Of a stretch of 64,000 bases of DNA, positions 14,392-23,601 are shown piece after piece. Position 1 is the stretch's first letter. Each line of letters opens with the position of its first letter. Both the position numbers and the translations under genes were made by a program. The DNA comes from JAADHX01 sp964569385 (GTDB taxonomy: Bacteria; Actinomycetota; Acidimicrobiia; Acidimicrobiales; Poriferisodalaceae). A model generated the notes under the pieces. That model was not told the DNA's origin. It saw only the letters and a program-made list of their open reading frames with translations, and did not search any database. The stretch covers positions 1 to 64,000 of the forward strand of contig CAZMUM010000027.1 of NCBI GenBank assembly GCA_964569385.1, given 5' to 3'.

Positions 14392-15795
14392 TTAGCTGGC
14401 AGCCACATCCCAGAAGCGGTTGGCCACACCCAACCAAAGCTGCGTAGTCAACGCCAACGACTCGATATCGACCCGTTCGTTGTTGCCATGGAAACGAGCC
14501 GAGAACGTCTCGTAAGTGCAGTTCTTGCTGAACAGACCAGCCCCATAAGCCACTGCACCCTTGTTGCGATAAAATCGCGAGTCGGTGCCGCCAGTGGTCA
14601 TCGTCGGAACAAGCTGCACCCCTGGATAAGTCTCTCCGGCCAACTCGCTTAGGGTGGCCCACATCGGCGTGTCGACCGGCGAAGCAGTCGACGGTGTGTC
14701 GTGAATCGGCTCCACCTCAACACGCGAATACAAGTCGCCAAGGGCCGCCCGCAGATGGGCATCGACCTCGGCGGCAGTTTCGCCAGGCACGGTACGAATA
14801 TCGAGATCGACCGTGACCTCATCAGGAATCGTGTTTGTCTTCACACCGCCGCTCACCGTGTTCGGCGAAAACGTCGTGTGGGTACACGCATGAAGTCGAG
14901 CCGCAGTAGTGGTGCTCTCGATCGAATCAATAGCATCGAACACCTTGGCCGGATCGAGCAGCGCATCGCGCATTTCGCCCTCGTAACCAAGAGCCTCAAC
15001 CTGGCCGGCCCAAATGTCGTTCAGACACGGCGCCGGGCGATAGTCGACCAGCCGCCGCACAACCTCGGCCGTCGTAACGAGGGCATTATCGGCTCGGAAT
15101 GGCCTTGAGCCATGACCAGGCGTTCCCTTGATCTTCAACCGGCGCCACGCGATGCCCTTTTCGGCCACCGTCATCGCCAACCGAGGTTCAGGCCCGCCAA
15201 GAGGAATGCCGCCAGACTCGGTCAGCACGAAATCGGCCGCGATCGGGTCGTAGTCGTTCTCAGCAAACCAGCCCGCGCCGTGGGCACCACCAGCTTCCTC
15301 ATCGGCAACGGCGAAATAGATCAGATCGCCAGGCGGCCTAAAACCAGTGCGAGCCAAATGGCGAAACGCAACGGCCATCGACGAGGTCAGGTTCAACATG
15401 TCAATAGCGCCCCGACCCCACACTTCGTCGTCGATCACCTCGCCGCCGAATGGATCCTCAGTCCAGCCCTCAGCCGAAACCGGAACCACATCAGTGTGGC
15501 CCATCAAACAAACCGAAGGCGCATCGGGGTCGGTGCCCTCAATGCGAGCAACCAACGAGGACCGACCCGGCGTGGGTTCGTAGGTCTGAAACTCGATTCC
15601 CGGCCCTTCCAAGAACCCGCGGAGAAGGTCGACGTTGCGGAACTCCTCACCAGACTCAGGTCGGCCGTCGTTTACACACTTGTTACGAATCATGGCCTGC
15701 AACAACTCGACCGTTTCGCCCGTCAGCGCGTGGGCGGTCGAGTCATCGTTACCACTCATCTGGCTACCGGTCGTGGTCGTCTCGTTGGTGCTCAT
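14392..15795 (-). CDS. M20-family metallopeptidase/deacylase
   Basis: A 467-residue M20/M25/M40 enzyme. The two-zinc site is visible: GHTDVVP (first His and catalytic Asp), GRGAIDM (bridging Asp), DEEAGG (catalytic Glu and ligand Glu), TESGG, and FHGNNERV (last His). A dimerisation domain lies between, with a GTPGHGSRP motif. The substrate of this branch cannot be told; dipeptides or N-acyl amino acids are usual. It is cytoplasmic, with no signal peptide. The gene lies downstream of the hut operon on the same strand, separated by a small membrane-protein gene and over 100 bp from hutI, so it may be independent of histidine use. Confidence 0.9.
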   Translation of the reverse strand: MSTNETTTTGSQMSGNDDSTAHALTGETVELLQAMIRNKCVNDGRPESGEEFRNVDLLRGFLEGPGIEFQTYEPTPGRSSLVARIEGTDPDAPSVCLMGHTDVVPVSAEGWTEDPFGGEVIDDEVWGRGAIDMLNLTSSMAVAFRHLARTGFRPPGDLIYFAVADEEAGGAHGAGWFAENDYDPIAADFVLTESGGIPLGGPEPRLAMTVAEKGIAWRRLKIKGTPGHGSRPFRADNALVTTAEVVRRLVDYRPAPCLNDIWAGQVEALGYEGEMRDALLDPAKVFDAIDSIESTTTAARLHACTHTTFSPNTVSGGVKTNTIPDEVTVDLDIRTVPGETAAEVDAHLRAALGDLYSRVEVEPIHDTPSTASPVDTPMWATLSELAGETYPGVQLVPTMTTGGTDSRFYRNKGAVAYGAGLFSKNCTYETFSARFHGNNERVDIESLALTTQLWLGVANRFWDVAAS

Positions 15796-15807
15796 CGACC
15801 CAGTGTT

Positions 15808-16050
15808 TCATGCCACGAGTCGACGTGTGGCCCTCACGAGCGATGCACCGGCGATGGCGCCCACAATCAGGTTGACCAGGGCGAGACCACTGCCTAGAAA
15901 GAAGATGACGACCGCGCCACTTGCAATGCCAACGGCCAGACCCCAGAGCAGAGCCGCCACCACCAGAGCAACAACCGCCGTCCGAAGCGGTAAGCGCCGC
16001 TGGCTGAGAATGCCCACAACCATGCCAATTACGAGCAATGTCGGGATCAA
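15808..16050 (-). CDS. small membrane protein
   Basis: An 80-residue protein with two or three hydrophobic segments (about residues 3-14, 24-44 and 47-70) and basic ends. I do not recognise it. It begins 106 bp after the end of hutI and lies 12 bp before the M20 gene, so it may share a transcript with the latter. Confidence 0.6.
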   Translation of the reverse strand: MIPTLLVIGMVVGILSQRRLPLRTAVVALVVAALLWGLAVGIASGAVVIFFLGSGLALVNLIVGAIAGASLVRATRRLVA

Positions 16051-16156
16051 CGGGAAACTCCTACCTTCACAGCGACGCCGAAACCATACTTCGAAACCGG
16101 AAGCGGGGAGCAGCCGGGTTGAGCCTCATCGGGGTTCAAGCCAGCAAGCGATCTAG

Positions 16157-17341
16157 CTACTCGGCGAAGTCGACCAGCGGGCCGATCGTTTGACGAATCA
16201 GGGGAACGCCGGGCCGGTAGGCCAGATGGTGGTGTGTTGGTGCATCGAGGATTACGGCGTGACCAGCCGACCCTGGTGCCAACTTGCCGACGTCGTCTCG
16301 CTGCAATGCGGCGGCGCCACCAACGGTTACTGCCTGAATGGCCTCATCGATGGTCATGTTCATATCTCGCACGGCCAGCGCTATACAGAACGAGATGGAC
16401 GTCGTGTAACTAGACCCCGGATTACAGTTCGATGCAATGGCGACAGTGGCCCCGGCATCGATGACCCGCCGAGCATCGGGGTAAGGCTGGCGGGTCGAGA
16501 AATCGGTCGCCGGCAAGAACGTGGCCACCGTGTCGCTTCCGGCCAAAGCCTCGATATCGGCGTCGCTCAAGTGAGTGCAATGATCGACCGACGCGCACCC
16601 ACACTCGACGGCCAACTGAACGCCAGGCCCGGTGCCAAGCTGATTTCCGTGAAGGCGTAACCCAAGGCCAGCGTCGCGCCCAGCCTCGAGAACGGCGCGG
16701 CACTGGTCGGCGTCGAAGGCACCCGTCTCGCAGAACGCATCGATCCACTTCGCGTGCGCCGCGACCCCAGACAACATCTCGCCACACACCAACGAGATGT
16801 AGTCATCGGCCCGGCCCTCGTAGTCGGCCGGAAGAAGATGCGCACCGAGGAATGTTGTTTCGTCGGTATAGGCACCGGCGACTTCGAGCGAACGAACCTC
16901 GTCGGCAACGTTGAGCCCATAACCGGACTTGATCTCGATAGTGGTTGTCCCGGCCCGGTGAGCCTCGGTCAGCCGCAACCGGAGCAGAGCGTCGAGCTCG
17001 CTGGTCGGCGTGTTGCGAGTGGCATCGGTGGTCACTCGAATACCACCACCGTCGTAAGGCTCACCGGCCATGCGGGCCACAAACTCAGCAGACCGGTCGC
17101 CGGCAAAGACCAGATGGGTGTGGGAGTCGACAAAACCGGGCAGCACACATGCCCCTTCGGCATCGATGCGGGTGTCGGCAATGGCCCCGGCTGGCCCAAC
17201 GGCTTCGACGACGCCTTCGGTGATGACGACCGATGCATGCTCGATGATGCCGAGCGGTCCGCGGCCCAGAGCCTCGTCGTTGGTGATTAGCGACCCGATG
17301 TTGTCGATCGCCAGCGAGCCGGAGTTGTCGCGAACTGTCAC
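16157..17341 (-). CDS. hutI: imidazolonepropionase
   Basis: A 394-residue amidohydrolase that opens imidazolone propionate to N-formimidoyl-L-glutamate, the third step of histidine breakdown. Metal-binding DSHTHLVF, GAHLLPADY, LHGNQL, VDHCTHLSD and the ASNCNPGSS substrate-side motif are all present. Start GTG 17341 overlaps the hutF stop by 4 nt (GTGA) and gives the normal family length; a longer frame upstream has an unconvincing N-terminus. It is the last hut gene of the operon hutU-def-hutF-hutI. All pieces needed for activity are seen. Confidence 0.95.
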   Translation of the reverse strand: MTVRDNSGSLAIDNIGSLITNDEALGRGPLGIIEHASVVITEGVVEAVGPAGAIADTRIDAEGACVLPGFVDSHTHLVFAGDRSAEFVARMAGEPYDGGGIRVTTDATRNTPTSELDALLRLRLTEAHRAGTTTIEIKSGYGLNVADEVRSLEVAGAYTDETTFLGAHLLPADYEGRADDYISLVCGEMLSGVAAHAKWIDAFCETGAFDADQCRAVLEAGRDAGLGLRLHGNQLGTGPGVQLAVECGCASVDHCTHLSDADIEALAGSDTVATFLPATDFSTRQPYPDARRVIDAGATVAIASNCNPGSSYTTSISFCIALAVRDMNMTIDEAIQAVTVGGAAALQRDDVGKLAPGSAGHAVILDAPTHHHLAYRPGVPLIRQTIGPLVDFAE

Positions 17342-18940
17342 TGATCCATCACCTCTCGAATCGATGCATCGAGCTCGGCCGCCACATCGATCGAACAATG
17401 CTGTCCATCTTCGACCACGCGCCGCCCGTCGACAACTACCGACGTGATATCGGCCGCGGTTGCCCCAAACACTGCCGTCTCGATCAGTGAATCTGCATTC
17501 GCACCAGCAGTACGAACCGAGTCGAGATCAATGGTCACCAGATCGGCCCGAGCCGCTGGCGCAATGCTCCCTACCCCGCCCCAGCCGAGGCTGCGGTGGC
17601 CGTTTACGGTGGCCATCTCCAACAACGCTCCAGCCGAATGAATACCGCGGCTCTCCGAGCGCAACCGCTCGTTGAGTTCGAGCGCCCGCGCCTCTTCGAA
17701 CACATCGATGATCGCGTTCGAGTCGCTCCCGACCGCCATCGGGATTCCAGACATCGCGAACTCACTAGTCGGCCCGATGCCATCGCCGAGGTCGCGTTCG
17801 GTCGTCGGACACATGCACACCGTCGACCCAGACGTGGCCAAGAGCCCAATGTCGGCGCTGGTCAGGTGCGTAGCGTGAACAGCAGTGAATCGGTCACCCA
17901 TCGCTCCGGCATCGGTCAGCAGCTGCATCGGTGTCACCCCGTAAGTCGATAAGCACTGCTCGTTTTCGGCCCGCTGTTCAGACACATGGCAGTGAAGAGG
18001 CGCCTGGCGAGCCGAAGCCCACTCGGCCACCTTCTTCACGGCGACAGGATCGACGGCCCTCACCGAATGGATGGCCGCGCCAACCTGTTGCCCCGCACCC
18101 GGCGCGAGCCGTTCGACACGATCGATCCAGCTGCCGACGGTCCGATCACCGAACCGCAGCTGATGGGGTTGCAAGCCGAGTGGCGTTTGGCCACCCTTGC
18201 CATCGGAGTTCAACCCGCCATGGAGGTACACCGTGTCGAGCAGCGTGATCCGAATGCCAGCTTCGGCAGCGGCACTGAACACGGCTTCGCCCATCGCGTT
18301 TGGGTCTGCGTAAGGCGCGCCGTCGGCCCGATGATGCACGTAGTGAAACTCGCCAACCGAAGTGACACCAGCCATTGCCATCTCGGCAAAGGTGGCCCTG
18401 GCCAGCCGGTGGTAGCTGTCTGGGTTCAACCGTGCCGCAGCCCGGTACATGAGGTCGCGCCACGTCCAAAACGACCCTTGTCGGTTCGCTGTGTCGGTTG
18501 NNNNNNNNNNNNNNNNNNNNNNNNNNNNNNNNNNNNNNNNNNNNNNNNNNNNNNNNNNNNNNNNNNNNNNNNNNNNNNNNNNNNNNNNNNNNNNNNNNNN
18601 CTTCCCGCCCCTGGCGGTGCGCGGTGTTGATTGCTTCCCGCCCCTGGCGGTGCGCGGTGTTGATTGCTTCCCGCCCCTGGCGGTGCGCTTGGGTCCGCGC
18701 CCTTAGGGCGCGGTGGAATGCGTGACTGTGAGCATTGGCCAGGCCCGGAATCGTCAGGCCCCTCATCCTGACCGCTCCGACCGCTCCAATCGAATCCGAT
18801 CCAGCCGACCGCCCGGCTTGCTCGGCTCCAACCTCGACACTCACGAACACACCTTTGGCAACCACGATTGTGACGTCGGCTTCGACAACATCGCCAACCA
18901 ACGCGTACTCACAGCTGTAGGTCGTCGAGTCCGAACTCAC
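17338..18940 (-). CDS. hutF: formimidoylglutamate deiminase, interrupted by gap
   Basis: HutF converts N-formimidoyl-glutamate to N-formyl-glutamate and ammonia. The GTG start at 18940 overlaps the deformylase stop (GTGA). The N-terminal part has NAHSHAFHRAL (metal HxH). After the gap come RQGSFWTWRDLM, HCHVSEQ, VHATHL, CPTTERDLGDG and GSDSN, all typical of HutF. The coding frame is interrupted at 18501-18600 by N bases. Just before the gap a 33-bp unit encoding AHRQGREAINT repeats in frame where the family normally goes straight from the HxH loop to FWTWR. True length is therefore unknown. Whether the repeat is real or an assembly fault decides if this enzyme is intact. Confidence 0.85.
18501..18600. 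other. assembly gap (100 N)
   Basis: A run of 100 N bases, the usual placeholder for a gap of unknown size. It lies inside hutF at the edge of a tandem repeat, which probably broke the assembly. Confidence 0.99.
18601..18688. repeat. 33-bp minisatellite inside hutF
   Basis: Units at 18601-18633 and 18634-18666 are identical, and a third partial unit covers 18667-18688. The array probably continues into the N gap. On the minus strand each unit encodes 11 residues (AHRQGREAINT), so copy number changes keep the frame. A perfect 9-bp-arm palindrome (18695-18713) borders it. There are no spacers, so it is not a CRISPR. Confidence 0.9.
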
Positions 18941-19509
18941 GAACCCACCCGTTCGACGAACTTGGTGATTCGCTCGATAAAGGCGTCGCGGTGGTGCGCC
19001 TCGAAATCGGCCCACGTCGCCAACGTCGCCGGGTCCTCAACACGGTCGATGAACAAAACTCCGTTCAAGTGATCCACCTCGTGTTGCCAAGTACCAGCGG
19101 TTAGTCCTCGTTTGATTTCGTCGTGTTCGATGCCGTGTTGATCCAAGTAACGAACCCTGATCGAAACGTGCCTGGACACTTCGCCCCGTAGCGGCACCGA
19201 CAGGCAGCCCTCGTTGATCATCACCATCTCGTCGTCCAAAAACTCGATCGATGGGTTGATGGCGACGGTCAGAGGGATAGGCGGTTTGTACGGATAACGA
19301 GGGTTGGAACCCACCTCCATCACCACCACCTGCAACCGCACACCGATCTGTGACGCTGCAATGCCAGCACCATTGGCATCGCGCATGGTGTCGATGAGGT
19401 CGGCGATGAGCGACTTAACCAGATCGCCACCAATCTCGTCCGCAGTTACCTCAACTGCTGGAACGCGCAGCTCGGGGTTGCCGATGTTGAGAATTTCTCG
19501 AACCGTCAT
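18937..19509 (-). CDS. def: peptide deformylase homologue in the hut operon
   Basis: A 190-residue protein with all three deformylase motifs: GAGIAASQIG, EGCLSVP (metal Cys) and QHEVDHLNG (HExxH metal ligands and catalytic Glu). Peptide deformylase removes formate from N-formyl-methionine of new proteins. Here the gene starts 7 nt after hutU and overlaps hutF by 4 nt, between the genes that make N-formyl-glutamate. The usual hydrolase for that product, HutG, is not in the window. It may therefore be a specialised N-formylglutamate deformylase, which is inference; a second housekeeping deformylase that drifted here is the alternative. Confidence 0.9.
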   Translation of the reverse strand: MTVREILNIGNPELRVPAVEVTADEIGGDLVKSLIADLIDTMRDANGAGIAASQIGVRLQVVVMEVGSNPRYPYKPPIPLTVAINPSIEFLDDEMVMINEGCLSVPLRGEVSRHVSIRVRYLDQHGIEHDEIKRGLTAGTWQHEVDHLNGVLFIDRVEDPATLATWADFEAHHRDAFIERITKFVERVGS

Positions 19510-19516
19510 CGCCAGG

Positions 19517-21202
19517 TCAAGATTCGTTCATCGGAACGCGGACGCCCCGCTCGTCGGCGACTTCGATCGCCCGTTCGTAGCCGGCATCGACATGACGGAT
19601 CACGCCCATGGCCGGGTCGTTGGTCAGGACCCGTTCGAGCTTCTCGGCGGCCAAATCGGTGCCGTCGGCCACGCTGACTTGGCCGGCATGGATCGACCGC
19701 CCGATGCCAACACCACCGCCATGATGAATGCTCACCCAGGTGGCCCCCGAACACGTATTGACCAGCCCGTTCAACAGCGGCCAATCGGCAATCGCATCAG
19801 ACCCGTCGATCATGGCTTCGGTCTCGCGGTAAGGCGAAGCAACCGAACCAGAGTCGAGATGGTCGCGACCAATCACCAGCGGTGCCTTGAGTTCGCCGCT
19901 GCGAACCATCTCGTTGAACCGCAGGCCAAGTCGGTGGCGTTCGCCGTATCCGAGCCAGCAGATGCGAGCCGGTAGCCCCTGGAAAGCAACCCGTTCGCCG
20001 GCCAGGCGGATCCACTTGGCCAGCCCCTCGTTGTCTGGAAACTCCTCCAATACAGCCTTGTCCGTGGCGGCGATGTCGGCTGGGTCACCCGACAAGGCAA
20101 CCCATCGGAATGGGCCGAGCCCCTCACAAAACAGCGGCCGCACATACGCCGGCAAGAACCCTGGATAGTCGAAGGCTCGTTCGAACCCGCCAAGTTTCGC
20201 CTCGGCCCGCAAGCTGTTGCCGTAGTCGAACACTTCGGCCCCATCGTCCATAAATCCGACCATGGCCTGGCAGTGCGTAGCCATCGCCACTTGGGCCCGA
20301 CGGGCGAACTCCTCTGGCTGATTGGTCCGAAGTACGGCGGCGGCTTCTGGCGAAAGATCGTTCGGAATATATGAGAGTGGATCGTGAGCGCTGGTTTGGT
20401 CGGTCACGATGTCGGCCTCGATGCCGTCGGCCAACAGGCGCGGGAGCAGATCGGCCGCGTTGCCAAGCAGCCCAACCGACAACGCGATTCCAGCGGCTTT
20501 GGCATCGCTGACACGTTTGATAGCCGCGGCGTAGTCGGTTGCGATCTCGTCGAGGTACCGATGATCGACGCGGCGTTGAAGCATGTGCTGGTCGACGTCG
20601 ATGATGAGACAAACGCCGTCGTTCATGGTGATGGCCAACGGTTGAGCGCCGCCCATCCCGCCCGCTCCGGCGGTAATTGTGAGCGTTCCCGACAGGGTGC
20701 CACCGAAGCGCTTGCGGGCTATCTCGGCGAAACACTCATACGTACCTTGCAAGATTCCTTGGGTGCCGATGTAGATCCACGAACCGGCGGTCATCTGGCC
20801 GTACATGGTTAGACCTTGGTGCTCCAGGCGCCGGAACTCATCCCATTTGGCCCAATCTGGCACTAGGTTCGAGTTGGCTATCAATACCCGAGGGGCCCAC
20901 TCATGGGTGCGTAAGACCCCAACTGGTTTGCCCGATTGCACGAGCATTGTTTCGTCGCGACGCAGCGTTTCGAGAGTGCCAAGTATGGCGCGGTAGGCGC
21001 CCCATGATCGAGCGGCCCGGCCAGTGCCGCCATAGACCACAAGTTCGTCTGGGTTCTCGGCAACCTCGGGGTCGAGGTTGTTCTGAAGCATTCGGTACGC
21101 GGCCTCTTGAGGCCAGTCTTGGCAGATGAGGTCGGTGCCCCTACGGGCCCTGATGTTCTTAGTTGGCGTGCCAATTGATGCACCGGTTGTAGCAGCATCC
21201 AT
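19517..21202 (-). CDS. hutU: urocanate hydratase
   Basis: A 561-residue protein that adds water to urocanate to give imidazolone propionate using tightly bound NAD+. Family landmarks seen are VVYGGTGRAARSWG, GWIYIGTQGI-like SWIYIGTQGI, ITAGAGGMGGAQ (NAD binding), DQTSAHDPL and NTCSGATWVSIHHGGGVG, which holds the active-site region. The length matches the usual 555-560. GGAG lies 9 nt before the ATG. It heads the operon hutU-def-hutF-hutI and is divergent from the IclR/hutH pair, with a 188-bp shared control region. Confidence 0.97.
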   Translation of the reverse strand: MDAATTGASIGTPTKNIRARRGTDLICQDWPQEAAYRMLQNNLDPEVAENPDELVVYGGTGRAARSWGAYRAILGTLETLRRDETMLVQSGKPVGVLRTHEWAPRVLIANSNLVPDWAKWDEFRRLEHQGLTMYGQMTAGSWIYIGTQGILQGTYECFAEIARKRFGGTLSGTLTITAGAGGMGGAQPLAITMNDGVCLIIDVDQHMLQRRVDHRYLDEIATDYAAAIKRVSDAKAAGIALSVGLLGNAADLLPRLLADGIEADIVTDQTSAHDPLSYIPNDLSPEAAAVLRTNQPEEFARRAQVAMATHCQAMVGFMDDGAEVFDYGNSLRAEAKLGGFERAFDYPGFLPAYVRPLFCEGLGPFRWVALSGDPADIAATDKAVLEEFPDNEGLAKWIRLAGERVAFQGLPARICWLGYGERHRLGLRFNEMVRSGELKAPLVIGRDHLDSGSVASPYRETEAMIDGSDAIADWPLLNGLVNTCSGATWVSIHHGGGVGIGRSIHAGQVSVADGTDLAAEKLERVLTNDPAMGVIRHVDAGYERAIEVADERGVRVPMNES

Positions 21203-21299
21203 ATTGTGTCTCCGTTGCTGATCGTCACTACCTGAGCCGTTGAGTGAACTGGTTGCATTCTGAGCGTCGCGTCTCTATGTTGTCAAGCAGTGCGGTGCG

Positions 21300-21316
21300 A
21301 TGTCACTCAATGACAT
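21300..21316. promoter_or_regulatory. palindromic site between hutU and IclR
   Basis: ATGTCA-N5-TGACAT (arms 21300-21305 and 21311-21316) is a perfect inverted repeat in the centre of the divergent hutU/iclR region. It is a good candidate operator for the adjacent IclR regulator; no promoter boxes could be fixed with confidence. Confidence 0.4.
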
Positions 21317-21390
21317 TCACACGGACGCCAACGAGGTACGCGATTGGCGGACCTAACTGACAACACGATGCGGCGATCGGAGATGCGACC

Positions 21391-22065
21391 ATGACAAGCC
21401 AAGAGCCAGATGTACCTCGTTCTGTCGGTCGTGTTCTTGACATCCTCGAAGCCGTATTGGCCCAACGGTCTTGCACCCTGACCGCGGCTGCCGATGCAAC
21501 CCAGTTGACTCCAACCACGGCGCTTCGTCATTTGCGAGCGCTAGTTGCAAGGGGTTACCTCGTGCGCGACAACCAAGGCACCTACACAGCTGGTCCAACC
21601 GTGTTGCGTTTGGCCGCGTCGCTCCACGACAGCGGCCCCCTAGCGAATCTGGTGCCTGCCGCTCAGCCTCACCTCGATGCGTTGGCTGCCACAACAGGCG
21701 AGTCGACCTATCTGGCGATTAGCGACGGCATTGTTGCCACCTACATTGCTTCGGCCGAGAGCAACCGCGCGATCCGTCATGTCGGCTGGATTGGACAGAA
21801 CGTGCGTCTTGACGGAACCGCCGTCGGTGCGGCTGTCGCGTCGCCAGGCAAGGTTGTGGTTCGCAGCGGGGCGGTCGAATCCGACATCACTGCAGTATCA
21901 CTCGCGCTGCCAAGCGCCGACGGTATGGGGATAGCCGTGTCGGTGGTCGGCCCCCACCATCGGCTCAAACGCAACGAAGCTCGAGTGGTCGCCAAATCGC
22001 TGCGCAACACGGTCGACAGCCTGTGCCGAGACCTAGGAATCAACAACGAGGAGATGGCGTCGTGA
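21391..22065 (+). CDS. IclR-family regulator of hut genes
   Basis: A 224-residue regulator. The N-terminal winged HTH is VPRSVGRVLDILEAV...LTPTTALRHLRALVARGYLVRD, and the C-terminal effector domain has the IclR pattern (GESTYLAISDG, VRLDGTAVGAAV). The effector domain is somewhat shorter than the usual 250-residue family length. It overlaps hutH by 4 nt (GTGA) and is divergent from hutU, so it very likely controls both hut transcripts. The effector is probably urocanate or histidine; this is inferred from context. Confidence 0.85.
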   Translation: MTSQEPDVPRSVGRVLDILEAVLAQRSCTLTAAADATQLTPTTALRHLRALVARGYLVRDNQGTYTAGPTVLRLAASLHDSGPLANLVPAAQPHLDALAATTGESTYLAISDGIVATYIASAESNRAIRHVGWIGQNVRLDGTAVGAAVASPGKVVVRSGAVESDITAVSLALPSADGMGIAVSVVGPHHRLKRNEARVVAKSLRNTVDSLCRDLGINNEEMAS

Positions 22066-23588
22066 CGATCAATCTGGACGGCCCTGGAGTAACCATCGAC
22101 GACGTAGTAGCGGTTGCTCGCCAGGGCGAAACGGTCGAGATTACTCAAGCTGCGATAGACCGAATGAAGGTGTCTCGAGCCATTGTCGAGCGCCTAGCTG
22201 AGGGCGAAGCCAAATATGGCATTTCCACCGGGTTCGGCGCGCTCGCTACCGTCTCGATTCCGCCCGAACGCCGCCGAGCCCTTCAGGCCGCGCTCGTTAG
22301 GTCCCACGCTGCCGGGATGGGACAACCGGTAGAAGACGAGGTTGTGAGGGCCATGGTGTTTCTCCGTGCCCGCACCCTCGCCATCGGTGTCAGTGGAGCC
22401 CGCCCGCTTGTGGCCGAAGCCATGGTCGACCTTCTGAACGAGAAGATCTCGCCCATCGTGCCCGAATACGGGTCACTAGGCGCCAGCGGCGATCTAGCTC
22501 CCTTAGCCCACGCCGCTCTGGCCATCATGGGCGAAGGCGAAGTTGTTCATTGGGGCCGTCAGCGGCCAGCGGCTGATGCTCTGGCCGAGGCCGGCCTCGA
22601 ACCAGTTGTGTTAGCCGAAAAGGAAGGGCTGTCGGTCACCAACGGCACCGATGGAATCCTTGGCATGTTGTGTATGGCCATCCACGATGCCGACAGACTG
22701 CTAACACAGGCCGACGCCATCGCCGCCCTGACGGTCGAAGGCATGCTGGCTACCGACAAACCTTTCGCCGACGATCTTCAACAGTTGCGTCCTCATCGGG
22801 GTCAAGCCACTAGTGCCGCAAACCTACGCGCCATGCTGGCCGACTCTCCGATTGTCGCCAGCCATGTCACCGACGACACCAGGGTCCAAGACGCCTACTC
22901 CATTCGTTGCACGCCTTCGGTTCATGGTGCGGTACGCGACACCGTCGACCATACCCGTGGCGTTGCCAACAACGAGTTGGCGGCCGCTATAGACAACCCC
23001 ATGGTCCTCGCCGATGGCAGGGTCGAGTCGTGCGGCAACTTCCACGGAGCTCCCCTCGGTTTCGCCGCCGATTTCCTGGCTATTGCCTTGGCCGAAATCG
23101 GGGCCATCTCCGAGCGTCGCATGGACCGCCTCCTCGACAAGACCAGGAGCCACGGCCTGACACCCTTCTTGGCTCACGAAGTGGGCGTCGACAGCGGCTT
23201 GATGATTGGTCACTACACCGCGGCCTCGATGGCATCTGAAAACAAGCGCTTAGCCGTTCCGGCCTCGGTCGATTCGTTGCCTACATCTGGCATGCAAGAA
23301 GATCATGTCTCGATGGCGTGGGGCGCAGCGCGCAAACTCCGCCGCCTTATCGACAACGTCCGTCGGATCCTTGCTGTGGAATACGTCGTTGCTTCGCGGG
23401 CGATCGACCTCCGGTCGCCACTTCAACCAGCTATCGGTACCGCAGCCGCCATTGAGTTACTGCGAACCATAGTTGAAGGCCCGGGCCCCGATCACTATCT
23501 GTCGCCAGATCTGTTGGCAGCCGAGCAACTGCTCGTAACCGATGCCTTCGACAACGCGCTCATCGATGCGGGCCTAACACTGACGTAA
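22062..23588 (+). CDS. hutH: histidine ammonia-lyase
   Basis: A 508-residue lyase that removes ammonia from L-histidine to give trans-urocanate, the first step of the pathway. The MIO prosthetic group forms from A141-S142-G143 in GSLGASGDLAPLAH. Other marks are STGFGALATV, SVTNGTDG and MQEDHVSMAWGAARK near the C-terminus. GTG 22062 overlaps the regulator stop and gives full length; a longer upstream reading runs only over the regulator gene. The stop is 13 bp from the convergent acyl-CoA synthetase end. Confidence 0.97.
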   Translation: MTINLDGPGVTIDDVVAVARQGETVEITQAAIDRMKVSRAIVERLAEGEAKYGISTGFGALATVSIPPERRRALQAALVRSHAAGMGQPVEDEVVRAMVFLRARTLAIGVSGARPLVAEAMVDLLNEKISPIVPEYGSLGASGDLAPLAHAALAIMGEGEVVHWGRQRPAADALAEAGLEPVVLAEKEGLSVTNGTDGILGMLCMAIHDADRLLTQADAIAALTVEGMLATDKPFADDLQQLRPHRGQATSAANLRAMLADSPIVASHVTDDTRVQDAYSIRCTPSVHGAVRDTVDHTRGVANNELAAAIDNPMVLADGRVESCGNFHGAPLGFAADFLAIALAEIGAISERRMDRLLDKTRSHGLTPFLAHEVGVDSGLMIGHYTAASMASENKRLAVPASVDSLPTSGMQEDHVSMAWGAARKLRRLIDNVRRILAVEYVVASRAIDLRSPLQPAIGTAAAIELLRTIVEGPGPDHYLSPDLLAAEQLLVTDAFDNALIDAGLTLT

Positions 23589-23601
23589 CTGGCGATATTG
23601 C

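Noticed and set aside
18601..18688. CRISPR array
   Set aside because: The units follow each other directly without spacers, and they are in frame with hutF.
20384..20812. Plus-strand frame inside hutU
   Set aside because: Antisense to conserved urocanate hydratase motifs; Arg/Gly-rich shadow.
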